A DNA stretch of 35,721 nucleotides from Spirogloea muscicola (GCA_009602725.1 WELB01000030.1:143381-179101), one strand, 5' to 3'. Shown: positions 21,608 through 31,658, counted from the first letter of the stretch. A program made the numbers and translations. Notes: generated by a model not told the origin, from the sequence alone.

Positions 21608-24049
21608 TCAATTCATCTCGACTGTATCATCTTTCTGCTCCAATAGGCCTCGTATCTTCACATCGTACAACACCTCCTCTACTCTCTTCAAGTCGTACTT
21701 CAATCCTACAGCATTTTGCAAAGAGAAGCAGAGTACAAACATATGTACATATCAAGGAGGACTGCATATGGCATGGCAGCCGAGAAGACAGTGTGCATCG
21801 GTGAGCTTGATGTGTCAGTAGGCTACAACACCTCATGCCCATGATCACGGATGGCAGACTAGAGATCTCATCGTCAATTCCCCGGGATATCTCCGCAGCT
21901 TCGATTCAAGCTAAAGTATGTCTTGGAGCAGCTCTACTGGCAGCAGGAAGGAAGAAGATCAATACCATCAAAGCGCTTGCGAAGGAAGTCATTGCGAAGG
22001 TTGAGGAGGCGGAAGGCTGCAAAGAGCTCGCTCAGGAAGGATGAGACGCGTCTGGGGCAGTCATAGTCACCAGCCGTCACCTGGTTGACCACATACCTCG
22101 GCTGCAACAAGCAGAGGTATACATAAGGAGTCACGCAGGATGACATACCGAAGCAGTACAGGCTACTGCGGTATGTCATTTGACATGTGCATAGCTAGCC
22201 AGAGTGCAAGGGTGTCTGATGAGAACATTGTTTGAGCGAAGATCAGACCATCAAATATAGACAACTTTCTTGTGGTGCAGCTGCTTCTGTCTCCGGATAC
22301 AAGTCTTGTGCTGCTTCAGCAGCACAACGTTCTCGAGGACTTGAAGTAAAATTGAGCATGGCGGTGTATGGGCAACAAGTAGCATGAACAAGGACCGCCG
22401 GCCCCTGGGACTGGACCGCCAGCTGACCATCTCATTGGAGACGCTGCAGACACCTGCTCGCGGCCAGAGCACAAGGAATTGAGCTTAATGCCTGTAACAT
22501 ATACCATAAAGAGCCAGCCATGCTTTTTGCAATCGCGAGCATTTATGCTGTTTTCATCTATCTCCAAGTGGCGGATGAGGTTTGAGAATGCAAGAGTCAG
22601 GTTCGGATGAGTGCGTACCAAGCAGGTAGTCTTCCAAGTCCAAGGGAAACTCTGGAGTCACTGCCACATCGGGCTTCAGAGCCCGTCACAGAGCACGAGA
22701 GCACATCAGAGCCCGGCTCCCAGCTCGCACTACGAGCTAGGAAAACTCATCAGAGCTTAGGACCTCATTTGATCAGTAAATCAGAAAATCCACTGGCAAT
22801 CTCGAGACCTGCAGGTCTTCGCAAAGCAATGCTCACATCCCAGGCGCTCCTGCAGCTCCTGGTGCGAGTGGAGGGAGCCCGTGCGGAGCCAGCCGATGAA
22901 CGCCAGCAAGAAGACGGCCGTCTGCGTCTGGTGCCTCCAGTGGTCGTGGTATCTGTGATGACGCCGGTTGCCCAACGTCAGTGCTCGTGAAACCAAGCAC
23001 AGCTATGCTCGTCTCGCTATCTCGGACCTGCGCCCGGCAAGCTCGGGCGAGGTTCAGGGCGCCTCTTGCAAACGGTGGCATTCGCGATGGCGGTCATGAC
23101 AAGAGGTTTCGTCGTGCGCTGGCCCAACGGTTGAGCATAGCACTGCCGGCTCCCGCTGCGACGTCCTGGGAGCGCAGCTTCGAGACTGGGGGCGGCGGCA
23201 TGGCCGCTTTCCCGGTGCGGCGACGTCAACGGGCTCGCTCCCAGAGCGGGAGCTCGGCAGCCAGCATCGGACCTGTAGAACTGGCCAGGGCGGTCAGCCA
23301 TGATGGCGGCCAGCTCGGCGTAGACGCCGCGCAGCTCCGGGAGGTGGGCCTCGGCGCGCTCCAGCGCCTGCGCGGCTGCCAGCGCCACCGCCGCGGCCGT
23401 CAGCAGCGACCGCCCATTGCGCGCGTCTGAACCCTGAGTCCTGATCCTAACCCCAAACCCAAGAGGCCGAGGGCGAGGCCGAGCGGCTGCGAAGCTCCGC
23501 GGAGCAGCCATGGCGGCCCTCCACTCCATGGACTGAGCTACACCTAAACCCCAAACCCTGGACCCATGACGTGCCGAGGAGATGGCGTGTGTACTGGGTG
23601 ACGGAGGACCTGAGTGGCCAAGTCCACTGGCAAGCACAGAGACAGGTGCACATCTCCTGCTGCTGAACTGACCTGCTCAGTGACCACGAGACGGCACGTA
23701 GAGGCCGCTGACCGATGCCCGAGTACCAGACGGGAACTGGGCTCACCGGCGGGCGGCGCGGCGCCGTGGACGGGCAGCAGCGCCGAGTGCATGCGCCGCG
23801 CGGCGTCCTCCAGGCGCGAGGCCACGTCTCGCAGCCGCTCCTTGACGGCGCTCGCCGCCTCCAGCTGCGCCCGGAAGGACGCGAACAGCGCCGCGATCTC
23901 GTCGCCGCCGCCGCCGCCGCCGCCTCAGGCGGCGTGGATGGTGCCAACGCCGCCAGCGCCAAGTACGAGGTTAGCCTGGCCCTGGCGCTGCCACGCAAGC
24001 TGCTGCGCTGCCTTAGTGCTGAGGCTCTAGCCAACTGAAGTCCTCGCAT
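21608..24049 (-). CDS. TSN: Translin, RNA-binding subunit of C3PO
   Basis: Translin binds single-stranded RNA/DNA and forms the C3PO shell with TRAX. Exons on the minus strand are 24049-23995 (tentative), 23923-23747, 23426-23273, 22952-22837, 22660-22619, 22453-22428, 22101-21966 and 21705-21608 (TGA), about 267 aa. Family stretches are FYRYHDHWR (exons 3-4), FPLDLEDYLLGVCSVSNEM, PRYVVNQVTAGDYDCPRRV, FRLLNLRNDFLRKRFDGLKY and DLKRVEEVLYDVKIRGLL. The wording is plant-like. Exon 6 is a 26-base micro-exon, supported by phase on both sides and by alignment length. The first exon is the weakest part: an Arg/Ser/Ala-rich, acid-free 18-residue leader joined by a 71-base intron. It would suit an organelle presequence like that of Arabidopsis translin. 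An in-frame TGA at the exon 2 edge shows translation cannot simply start there. Confidence 0.92.
23583..23713 (-). repeat. Dispersed repeat family R1, copy 3 (in TSN intron)
   Basis: On the minus strand it reads GGTCAGCGGCCTCTACGTGC, then CAGCAGCAGGAGATGTGCAC and CTGTGCTTGCCAGTGGAC, ending AGTACACACGCC. Same block order as 7373-7503. It lies between TSN exons 2 and 3 and is flanked by telomere-like strings. Confidence 0.6.
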
Positions 24050-24117
24050 GGCAGCCTCGCTATGGCCGGTCTTCCAAGTGAGGAGGCCCGGCTCCCGTCC
24101 TGCTGCCGCTCGCTCAG

Positions 24118-24959
24118 CCCGTGCACGCCCCTGGCTGGCGGGCGCTGCTGCTGCAGTTCCTGGACGAGCATGGGGAGGTGGAGGTGCGCGTGAGGCTGCC
24201 GGCCGACACGGCACGCTGTCGCGTGGCGGTGGACACTCAGGACGACTCCCTCATCGTCGCCGCGGCACCGCCAGCAGACGGTGGCGGGGGCGACGGCGCC
24301 GGCAGTGCTTCGGCGCAGGGGTTTCCGTTGCCGCTGCTCGTGGCGCGACCACTCTACGATCGCGTCCTGCCTGCTGAGACAGTGTGGTGAGGCTGTCATG
24401 ACGTTTTCCGAAACCCTGATCTAAACCCTCCCTCAAAACCTTCCCTCTAAACCCTACTCCTAAATCCTTTACCCTTAACAGTAACCCTCCGGCCCGGTAT
24501 TATGGTGTAAGGCTTGAGCACAAAAAGCTTCAGCATTTGTGCTCAAGCCTTACCGACCAGGTTGAATTTTTTCAGGGTTCTAGAGTTTAAGGACTTATGG
24601 TCCAGATTGCTTGTAAGTGTTCGATTAGGGTCAAGGCTTGCAGGCTCCGCGCTGCAGGCGACTCAAGCCAGCGTGTGGTGCACCCTGGCTGCTTTGTCGC
24701 GAGGCTTAGGTTCCTTGACGAGGACGAGGGCGAGGTCGTGGTGAGCCTCCGAAAGGTGCAGCCCGGCAAGCCATGGCCGGCGCTGGTGCAGGAGTGGGCG
24801 GCTCTCGTTCGTGGCATGGGGCGCACGCTAGCCGGCACCTCAATCTACATTGTCGGCGCTGATAGCGCAGCCAGCTGGGCAGTTGCTTGCGAGCTCGCCG
24901 GCGGCCTCCAGTTGAGCCCCCTTGGCCTGCACCTGCATCTTTCAAGGTCCAGGGCCTAA
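24118..24959 (+). CDS. Inactive shikimate-kinase-like protein (SKL2 type), fragment
   Basis: Plant SKL2 is a plastid protein with a CS (p23-like) domain followed by a kinase-like domain that lacks activity. Two exons are seen: 24118-24386 and 24710-24959. Exon 1 gives the CS-like part (GEVEVRVRLP, PLYDRVLPAETVW). The phase-2 junction restores ETVWFLDEDEGEVVVSLRK, as in the family. Exon 2 continues with PGKPWPALVQEWAALV and GTSIYIVGADSAASWAVACE, where an active kinase would have a GxxGxGK P-loop; here the glycines and lysine are missing. The frame ends at TAA 24957, or at a CAAG/GTCC donor just before it. The C-terminal half of SKL2 is not found. A possible start is ATG 24048 (MAASLWPVFQ) with a 40-base intron, but that intron is doubtful. 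Confidence 0.72.
24408..24490 (+). repeat. Degenerate telomere-like tract (CCCTAAA type) in SKL2 intron
   Basis: Seven-base units such as CTAAACCCT, CTCTAAACCCTA and TTACCCTTAACAGTAACCCT recur without a fixed register. The pattern is that of the C-rich strand of plant-type telomere repeat, heavily decayed. Confidence 0.6.
24507..24553. repeat. Perfect 18-bp inverted repeat with 11-base loop
   Basis: GTAAGGCTTGAGCACAAA at 24507-24524 and its exact reverse complement at 24536-24553, separated by AAGCTTCAGCA. It lies in the SKL2 intron directly after the telomere-like tract. It could form a hairpin in RNA or cruciform in DNA. Confidence 0.95.
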
Positions 24960-25074
24960 TGGTTAGATGTGACGTTTAGAGCTTCATAAGCTGTGTCTGT
25001 CAATCGTCAAAGTTGAGCTTGGGGATTGTGTGAGTGGAATACAGCTTTTCAGTACAGAGATGCTCAAGTTTCAG

Positions 25075-28000
25075 NCGTACGCCGCGGCCGCGCCGCCTCT
25101 GTACCAGGGCGGCATGGACCCCAGCGCCGCAGTGCGGCAACCCCTGCTCGACGGCCACGGGCCCGCGCCGCCGCCCCTGGGGGGCCAGCCGGGTACGGCA
25201 GCGGGAGCCTACGACGCAGCGGCGGACGACGGCTGCCAGTTCCTGGAGGTCGTCCCATCGCCGGGCTCTGCTGCCGGGGGGCTGAACGTCTTCGCCCTGC
25301 CCCGGCCGACCGACAGCCCGGACGTCGCGCCGAGCACTGGCGCCGGCAACTGCGACGCCCGCTTCGTGCGCATGACCACCAACGTGATGCCCAACTCCGA
25401 GAGCCTCCGGCGGCGGTGGCACCCCCCGCTTGGCGCAGTCATCCACCCCCTCGCCAAGATGCCAACTGGGGTATGGTGCTGCTCCTCCTCTCTCCTCTGC
25501 GAATGCAGCCGCTGTCATCCACGACTCGCTCGCACTGGTGGGAGGAGGAGGGCTAGCGCATGCCCTGGATACCTGCTGCGATGGCTCTGTCAAGCTTATA
25601 TGAATCCCCATGGCTGTCTGTGCACGCCTGCTGGCCTTCGAGAGCAACAGTTTAGTGAATTGACAAGGGACACCCAGCTTCTTGGATGGTCAGGGTTTAG
25701 CTGGTGGTGCTGTCGAGGTTTAGAGGTTTGGAGGTTCGTTTCAAGGTTTTGGAGTACAGGTCCTGAGGGTTATTGCAGTTAAGCTGTTGCCCACAAGCTG
25801 TCGTTTGTTGTTCTGTTTCTCCAGGAGGACGTCCCGGTGGCCAATCCCGGAGGAGGCGGCATCGTCCGCTGCCGCCGGTGCCGGACGTACGTCAACCCCT
25901 ACGTGGAATTCACCGACGCCGGCGCCGCTGGAAGTGCAACGTCTGCGGGCTCCTCAACGAGGGTGAGAGCTGCTCCCTGTCTGTAGTGCTTCGCTTTGTC
26001 ACCTCGTGTAGAGTCACTGAATCACGAGCGCCGTACTTGATGTCGAACTTGCATTGGCTTGCCTTCTTTGTTTGAAAGGAGAAGCGATCAGACAAGCTTG
26101 GTTGTCTGCTCCATCCTGATGTCAGCCTGTCATGTATGACGTGGGCCTGCACTTTTGAGGCTGGTCTCATATGAGACAAAATGTTGACAAGTGGTTGGGG
26201 CTTTAGCTGAGCGACCAACTCAGACATATCTGGTAGGGGTTGTATCATTCAAGCCCCTTGACCTGTTGACATTATCTTTATCAAAACCCTGATACCAATG
26301 CGAATGTCTTCATGTTTATGTTTATCAGTGCCAGCGGACTATTTCTGTCCATTGGATCCTTCCGGACGAAGGAGGGACGCCGAGGAGCGGCCTGAGTTGG
26401 CCAAAGGCAGCGTGGAGTTCATTGCCTCTGCCGATTACATGGTCCGCCCACCGATGCCTCCCGTGTACTTCTTCCTCATTGACGTCTCCTTCTTCTCGGT
26501 GGTTTCCGGCATGCTGCAGGTACTGCTTCCCACCACACCAATCTGCTTCTCTGCCTTGCCGCAAGTGGTGCTCCTTTGATTGATCCCATATATCAGCAGG
26601 GCCACAAGCCAATCTGGACGTTTGTGCAGTGCATGCTGCAGAGCTGTCTTCTGAAGAGTCAGAGGTGTGGAATCTAGAGCTAAAAAGTAGCTTGCAGTAC
26701 AGGATAATATGTCGATGAATATATCGAACTTCAAGTAACCCAGGCTGATGTAGTCACTGGTCGACATTGGTGAGTATTCTGGTATCAATTCGTTTGCTAT
26801 GGATGTGCAGGTGACTGTGGACACAATAAAGGCCTGCCTCAAGAAACTTCCAGGTGACTCGAGGACGCAGATTGGCTTCCTCGCAGTGGACTCCTCCCTC
26901 CATTTCTTCAACCTCAAGGCCTCCCTCAGCCAGCCCCAGCTCATGGTTGTGGCGGACCTTGAGGAGCCCTTCCTGCCGCTACCAGACGACCTCCTGGTCA
27001 ATCTGTCGGAGTCGCAGGGCGTAGTGGAAACGCTACTGGACTCGATGCCAGCTATCTATGCTGCCAACACCAATCCTGACTCGGCACTGGGACCCGCCAT
27101 CAAGGCAGCTTACCTGATTCTGGTGTGAGATACAGTCCTGCAGTGTGTGCCAAACTCAATTAGACCAGCAATACTATGCAAACATTGTCGTTTATCCCAT
27201 GTTGATGAATCTCATATCGAACAAACACTTCATGTATGCCTGACCTCAGCACTTGTCTTGGCTTTTGTATGTTTCAGAGTCAGCTGGGTGGCAAGTTGAT
27301 GATATTCCAGAGCACATTGCCTTCATTGGGGCCCGGCCGACTGAAGCTTCGGGGCGAGGATGCACGCGTCTATGGGACTGACAGGGAGCACATCCTCAGG
27401 ACAGCGGAGGATCCATTCTACAAGCAGATGGCTGCAGACCTCTCACGAGTCCAAATCTGCGTCGACGTTTTTGCCTTCTCCGACCACTATACTGACATTG
27501 CCAGTCTTGGTGAGGTGCAAATAAGCAAAAGGCACGTAGGGCTTGCTTGTGCACTGAACATTACAAGCTTGCTCAATGACTCATTCATGTGTTCTTTGAG
27601 ATCACATTAGTACTGATGTCATGATCACAGTCATGTGACCTCAGTGTTGCTAATTGTGTTACGTGCTCTACTGGTTTACCTCAACAGGCACACTGGCAAG
27701 ATATACAGGCGGGCAAGTCAACCACTACCCTGGTTTCAGGATTGGCAGGGACGGGGACAAGTTCAGCCGGGAATTTGCACGGGTACTCGTTCGTGAGACG
27801 GGGTGGGAAGCTGTTATGCGGATACGGTGCGGCAAAGGTAATTATAGGCGGGCATTTATTACTCACCCACGTGCCTTTTTGAGTGGTAGGACCCATGTGC
27901 CTTTTTGAGTGGTAGGTCCCTTTTGTTGCAGAGAGCAATGCCACGATGACTATGTCACTCAGTCTGACTGCATGCTCCGTGTCTGTGCAGGGCTGAAGAT

Positions 28001-29968
28001 TTCCAGTTTTCACGGCCACTTCTTCATCAGAAGTACAGACCTTCTGGCAATGCCAGCCGTCGACTGCGACAAGGCCTTTGCAATCCAGATTTCTCACGAG
28101 GAAACGTTGCTGACGACCCCAACAGTATACCTACAAGCTGCCCTCCTGTATGGCCGAGCTACCCTGCTACTTTTCACGATCTCAGATACCCTGCTGATGT
28201 CGCAGAATGCGCAAGTGTATGTCTCAATGGCACAGAACAGAATTTGACATACTTCTATCACTTCAGCCTGTCCACTTTATTATCTGAATGAATGTGCTTC
28301 ACAACTCACATAGTGTTTGATGCCACGTACATACAGGTACACCTCATCCTCTGGTGAGAGGAGGATTCGTGTACACACAATGGCTATCCCGGTGGTTGCA
28401 GACCTCGGAGAAATGTATCGGGCTGCTGATGCCGCAGCAATCACCGCTGTCATGTCAAAACTTGGTGGGTCCATCTACCTCCTCATGCCTATGACAAATT
28501 TCATCATCAATAATCGGCAGGGCTCATCAGAGGCCCGGTGTGCAGTAAAGAGGCAAGATTGCAATGGAAGCCATCGCTGGCTGGCTAACAGCCTGACTTT
28601 GTGCATTGCAGCCATTGAGAGGTGCCTCACAAGCCGCCTGGAGGATGCGAGGCAGATGGTCCAGACCAAGTGCATACAGGCCTTACGAGAGTACCGTGGG
28701 CTGCGCCACCCGCGGTACTCGAACAGAGGAGGCGTGCTTCTGTTCCCTGAGAGCCTGAAGCTCTACCCGCTCTTCTCACTGGCGCTCTGCAAGACGTCTG
28801 TCCTGCGAGGTGGCTTCCAGGAAGTGCCCATTGATGAGAGGTCGGCTGCCCTTTTTGAGATGATGAACATGCCAGTCCACCGATTGCTGAAATACCTTTA
28901 CCCCTCATTCATGCGGATTGACGACATGGACGCTGATGTAAGATACTACACTCACCAGACCCAATATCAGCTAGTCTTACATGACACATGAATCTTGCTT
29001 AACCTTGGCTGGCGCAGGCCTTGTTGGGCTGTGATTTGATGGTAAGTATAGCCAGCATGTTGGCTTATCAGCACACTAAGTGGACGCCAGGTGTAACCAA
29101 ATATAAGTTGCTTCTGATGGCAGCATTTGCTGATGCCACACGGATTGCAGCGCAACATAGTACCAACCTTTGCTTAACCTCAGCTTTTCAAAGGCTCCAG
29201 CAGCTTTACATCTGAAGCAGTAGCCAGCATCTAGGCTCATTACTCAAATCGTGCAGGCCAGCACCATTGCTTCACTGGCTCACTTGCTGATGTGAACAAC
29301 CTGCGTGGCAGTGTGGCAAGGTCATCGATGGTTTGGTCAAGATGCCCCGTGTGCTCCCTCTCATCAGTAAGCTGCTGGATGGGGCCGGGGCCTACCTCCT
29401 GGATGATGGGTTGCGGATTATATTGTGGCTAGGGCGGGAGCTCCCGCCTCAGTTTCAGGAGCGATTGCTTGGGCCAGCCGCTGGCATTCCGAATCTCAGC
29501 CAGGTGAGTCGCCTGGCTCTTTGAGGAGCATCTTGACCTGAACTCCTTGGATGGGGCCCTTGTTGTGCCAAATGTCCACATTGCAAATGAATGTTCCAAC
29601 TTTGTGATATATGGAATTCTGCCCTCAATGATTTGTTGTACAATGAGCATGCTTGTCAAAACGGAATGGTAGTTCTCCGACATGATCCAGCTTGAGCACA
29701 TACTAACAGCTGTCATACCCCCTGCTGGCTGCCCAAGCAGGTCCCCGTGATTCCTCAGGACAACCCTCTGTCTCGGCAGGTCTTTGCCATAATGGAGGAG
29801 CTGAGGCGGGAGAACCCCGTCTACCAGCAAGTGATGGCCATCCGGCAAGGCGAGTCAAGCAGGGAACTGCTTCTCTATCACAACATGGTGGAGGACCGCA
29901 GCGCAGCAGGTCTGAGCTATGAGGAGTTCATGAGACATGTGTACAATCAAGTCCAAGCGAGGGCCTGA
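25075..29968 (+). CDS. SEC24C: SEC24, COPII cargo adaptor, plant C-like class (5' end missing, one apparent frameshift)
   Basis: Exons are 25075-25470, 25825-25962, 26329-26519, 26811-27122, 27278-27509, 27688-27837, 27991-28147, 28337-28464, 28612-28937, 29312-29503 and 29741-29968 (TGA): about 816 aa, against roughly 1,080-1,100 for plant SEC24C, so about 250 Pro-rich N-terminal residues are absent. Class-specific stretches are [129 protein letters not shown] and [10 protein letters not shown]. Exon 2 is 138 bases where phase requires 139: after TDAG one base is missing, so the second zinc-finger half ([10 protein letters not shown]) is in another frame. All introns are GT-AG. Downstream of a lone N, probably an assembly join. 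Confidence 0.93.
25686..25772 (+). repeat. Degenerate telomere-like tract, G-rich strand, in SEC24C intron 1
   Basis: CAGGGTTTAG, GAGGTTTAGAGGTTTGGAGG and TTTCAAGGTTTTGGAG follow one another. It looks like TTTAGGG-type repeat in the opposite strand sense to the tract at 24408-24490. Confidence 0.45.
27867..27918. repeat. Tandem repeat, two units, period 26 bp (SEC24C intron)
   Basis: CACGTGCCTTTTTGAGTGGT then CATGTGCCTTTTTGAGTGGT, each followed by AGGACC or AGGTCC. It lies in the intron after exon 6. Confidence 0.9.
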
Positions 29969-31064
29969 GGCATGTCCCTGGCCTTGGCTCAAGCTCCATT
30001 GAGACGGCTGAGTGCCGAAGAGGGCACCCCAAAGCAGGGGTGACCTCTCTCCTCAGATTTGGGCACCTTAAATCATGCCCGCTGGTTCGGTCCAGCTCCT
30101 CGGTTGTGCTCTACGGGTGCACTTTGACGAGGGTTGCGAGATTGGGTTGCTACATCACGCACTTAAGTTTGCACTGGCACAGTGCATCTTGTGGTACCAA
30201 TGCCACATCAACTGAATGCATTGGGGCCTGACATCATAGCCTGACTCAATAATTGGAGGGTCAACATGCGCAGCAGCAACATAGAGTTGTGTATAGATTC
30301 ACATCTTGACATCCCATCTGGGCAAGAAGAAGCTGATTAATGTGTGACAGGGTGGAGGATGTAAGTCTGCGCATAATCATTTGTCAACAAGCTAACAAGA
30401 TACATTGACAAGCCTCCTACTCTACCAAATAGATCTGCAGTCCTTCACCATTGCAGACTAGTTGACTGAGACAGGATAAACAGCCAATGTGTCCTCTAAC
30501 AGCTCAGTTTGTAGATAAAAGCAACACCCAGTGGCCTGTGACGTGAATGAGAGCTTTAGCTTGTGACGTGCTCAAATGCGTCCTTCTTTAGCACTCCCCT
30601 GGCGGTCCAACTCGACAGCTACTAATCAGGACAAATATAGAATGGCACGCAACTTGCAAATGACCAGATGCAAGACTGCTTCCTCCATGCCTTCTCCAGA
30701 AACGCTCCAAAGACCACGACACTGATGCGTTGACCTACAGATACATAGATCTCCTTGCGAGTGCAAAGCATGCGCATTTGCATGAATAGTAGATAGACCC
30801 ACATGGCAGGCCACAACAAGCCGTTATCTGACCAAGCAGGATCAATGGAGTCAAGGCAGCATGAGGCTCCATAGACTCTTGGCAGCGAGCCTGTACGGCG
30901 CGCGCAGCGAGACGGGCGCCGCCCAAATCAATGATGATTGTTACGCCAGCAGCCAATGGTAGCTGCTGCAGCAGAGACACACTTCGACCCCGCTATGATG
31001 GCCGTATCTGGTTTGTGCCATCTGACCTCAAGCAACACAAGTTAATGGGGGCTGCGTGGCAAGC
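29969..31064. other. Convergent intergenic region between SEC24C and CP12
   Basis: About 1.1 kb in which I recognise no gene on either strand. It is less GC-rich than the exons and should hold two 3' UTRs. Confidence 0.5.
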
Positions 31065-31304
31065 CTAGTCCTCGTAAGTGCGGCACTCGTCAGCCTCGGG
31101 GGAGTCCTGGCAGAACTTCTCGAGCGGGTCGGACGCCTCGGGGCTCTTGGCCCGCAGCCGCTCGTCCGCGAGCGTGGCCGACACCTCCTCCACCTCGTCC
31201 CAGGCGGCGGCGCACTCCCCGTCCTGCGTCGGGTGCGCGCACGCCTCCTCCGCGTCCGAGATCATCTTCTGGATGTCCACCTTGCTCGGCGGCGGGCTGG
31301 CCAT
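31065..31304 (-). CDS. CP12: CP12, redox regulator of the Calvin-Benson cycle (plastid)
   Basis: CP12 is a small disordered stromal protein that, when oxidised, ties GAPDH and phosphoribulokinase into an inactive complex. From the Met at 31304 the frame gives 79 aa, the size of a mature CP12, ending at TAG 31065-31067. Both Cys pairs are present: EEACAHPTQDGECAAAWDEV (C-x8-C) and FCQDSPEADECRTYED (C-x8-C). The signature AWDEVEE and the GAPDH-binding tail CRTYED are intact. In the same frame upstream, an Ala/Arg-rich run ending RRLRRAVVA looks like a transit peptide cut just before MASPPP, so the coding region must extend to about 31390 or beyond. No ATG for that leader is found before the N/poly-G tract at 31574. 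Probably an upstream exon, or sequence lost at the tract. Confidence 0.93.
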   Translation of the reverse strand: MASPPPSKVDIQKMISDAEEACAHPTQDGECAAAWDEVEEVSATLADERLRAKSPEASDPLEKFCQDSPEADECRTYED

Positions 31305-31573
31305 GGCCACCACGGCGCGGCGCAGGCGCCGCGGCGCCGGAGCGGCCCACCGGGCGGCAGCGCGGGCGCCGGCGGCGGCGGTGCAACTTTCGATGCAGGT
31401 ATCCTGGCCTGCACAGCGGCCCTGGTCCAACACCCGGCCTTCCTGGAGACGCCGGCTGCTGTGCACCAGGCCTCCCTGCCTGTGAGCCGAGGGGGTCTGG
31501 GCTGCCGCCCGCTGGCTCGTGCCTGCCGGGCAGCACACCTGGGGAGTTGGGCGCAGGTTGCGGCTTCGGTGGC

Positions 31574-31645
31574 NNNGGGGGGGGGGGGGCGGGCGGGGGG
31601 GGGGGGGGGGGGGGGGGGGCGGCGACGACGTCGTCGTCGTCGCCG
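31574..31645. other. NNN, poly-G tract and CGA/TCG near-palindrome
   Basis: Three N are followed by a G-dominated run to about 31619, then GGCGACGACGTCGTCGTCGC, which folds back on itself almost perfectly. Such DNA sequences poorly and may be collapsed. It lies between the divergent CP12 and amidase genes, so it is also the likely shared promoter region. Confidence 0.7.
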
Positions 31646-31658
31646 TTCCGCTGGCTCC

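Noticed and set aside
22360-22475. Plus-strand frame with NKDRRPLGLDRQLTISLE as a possible extra gene
   Set aside because: It overlaps the antisense of the translin micro-exon region and has no splice or family support.
23447-24214. 255-codon minus-strand frame over the TSN 5' region
   Set aside because: It matches translin only in short out-of-frame parts; the real exons lie in the other frames with GT-AG borders.
31056-31658. Plus-strand open frame leading into the amidase gene
   Set aside because: It is the antisense of CP12 and reads through N and a poly-G tract. The real start is ATG 31659.
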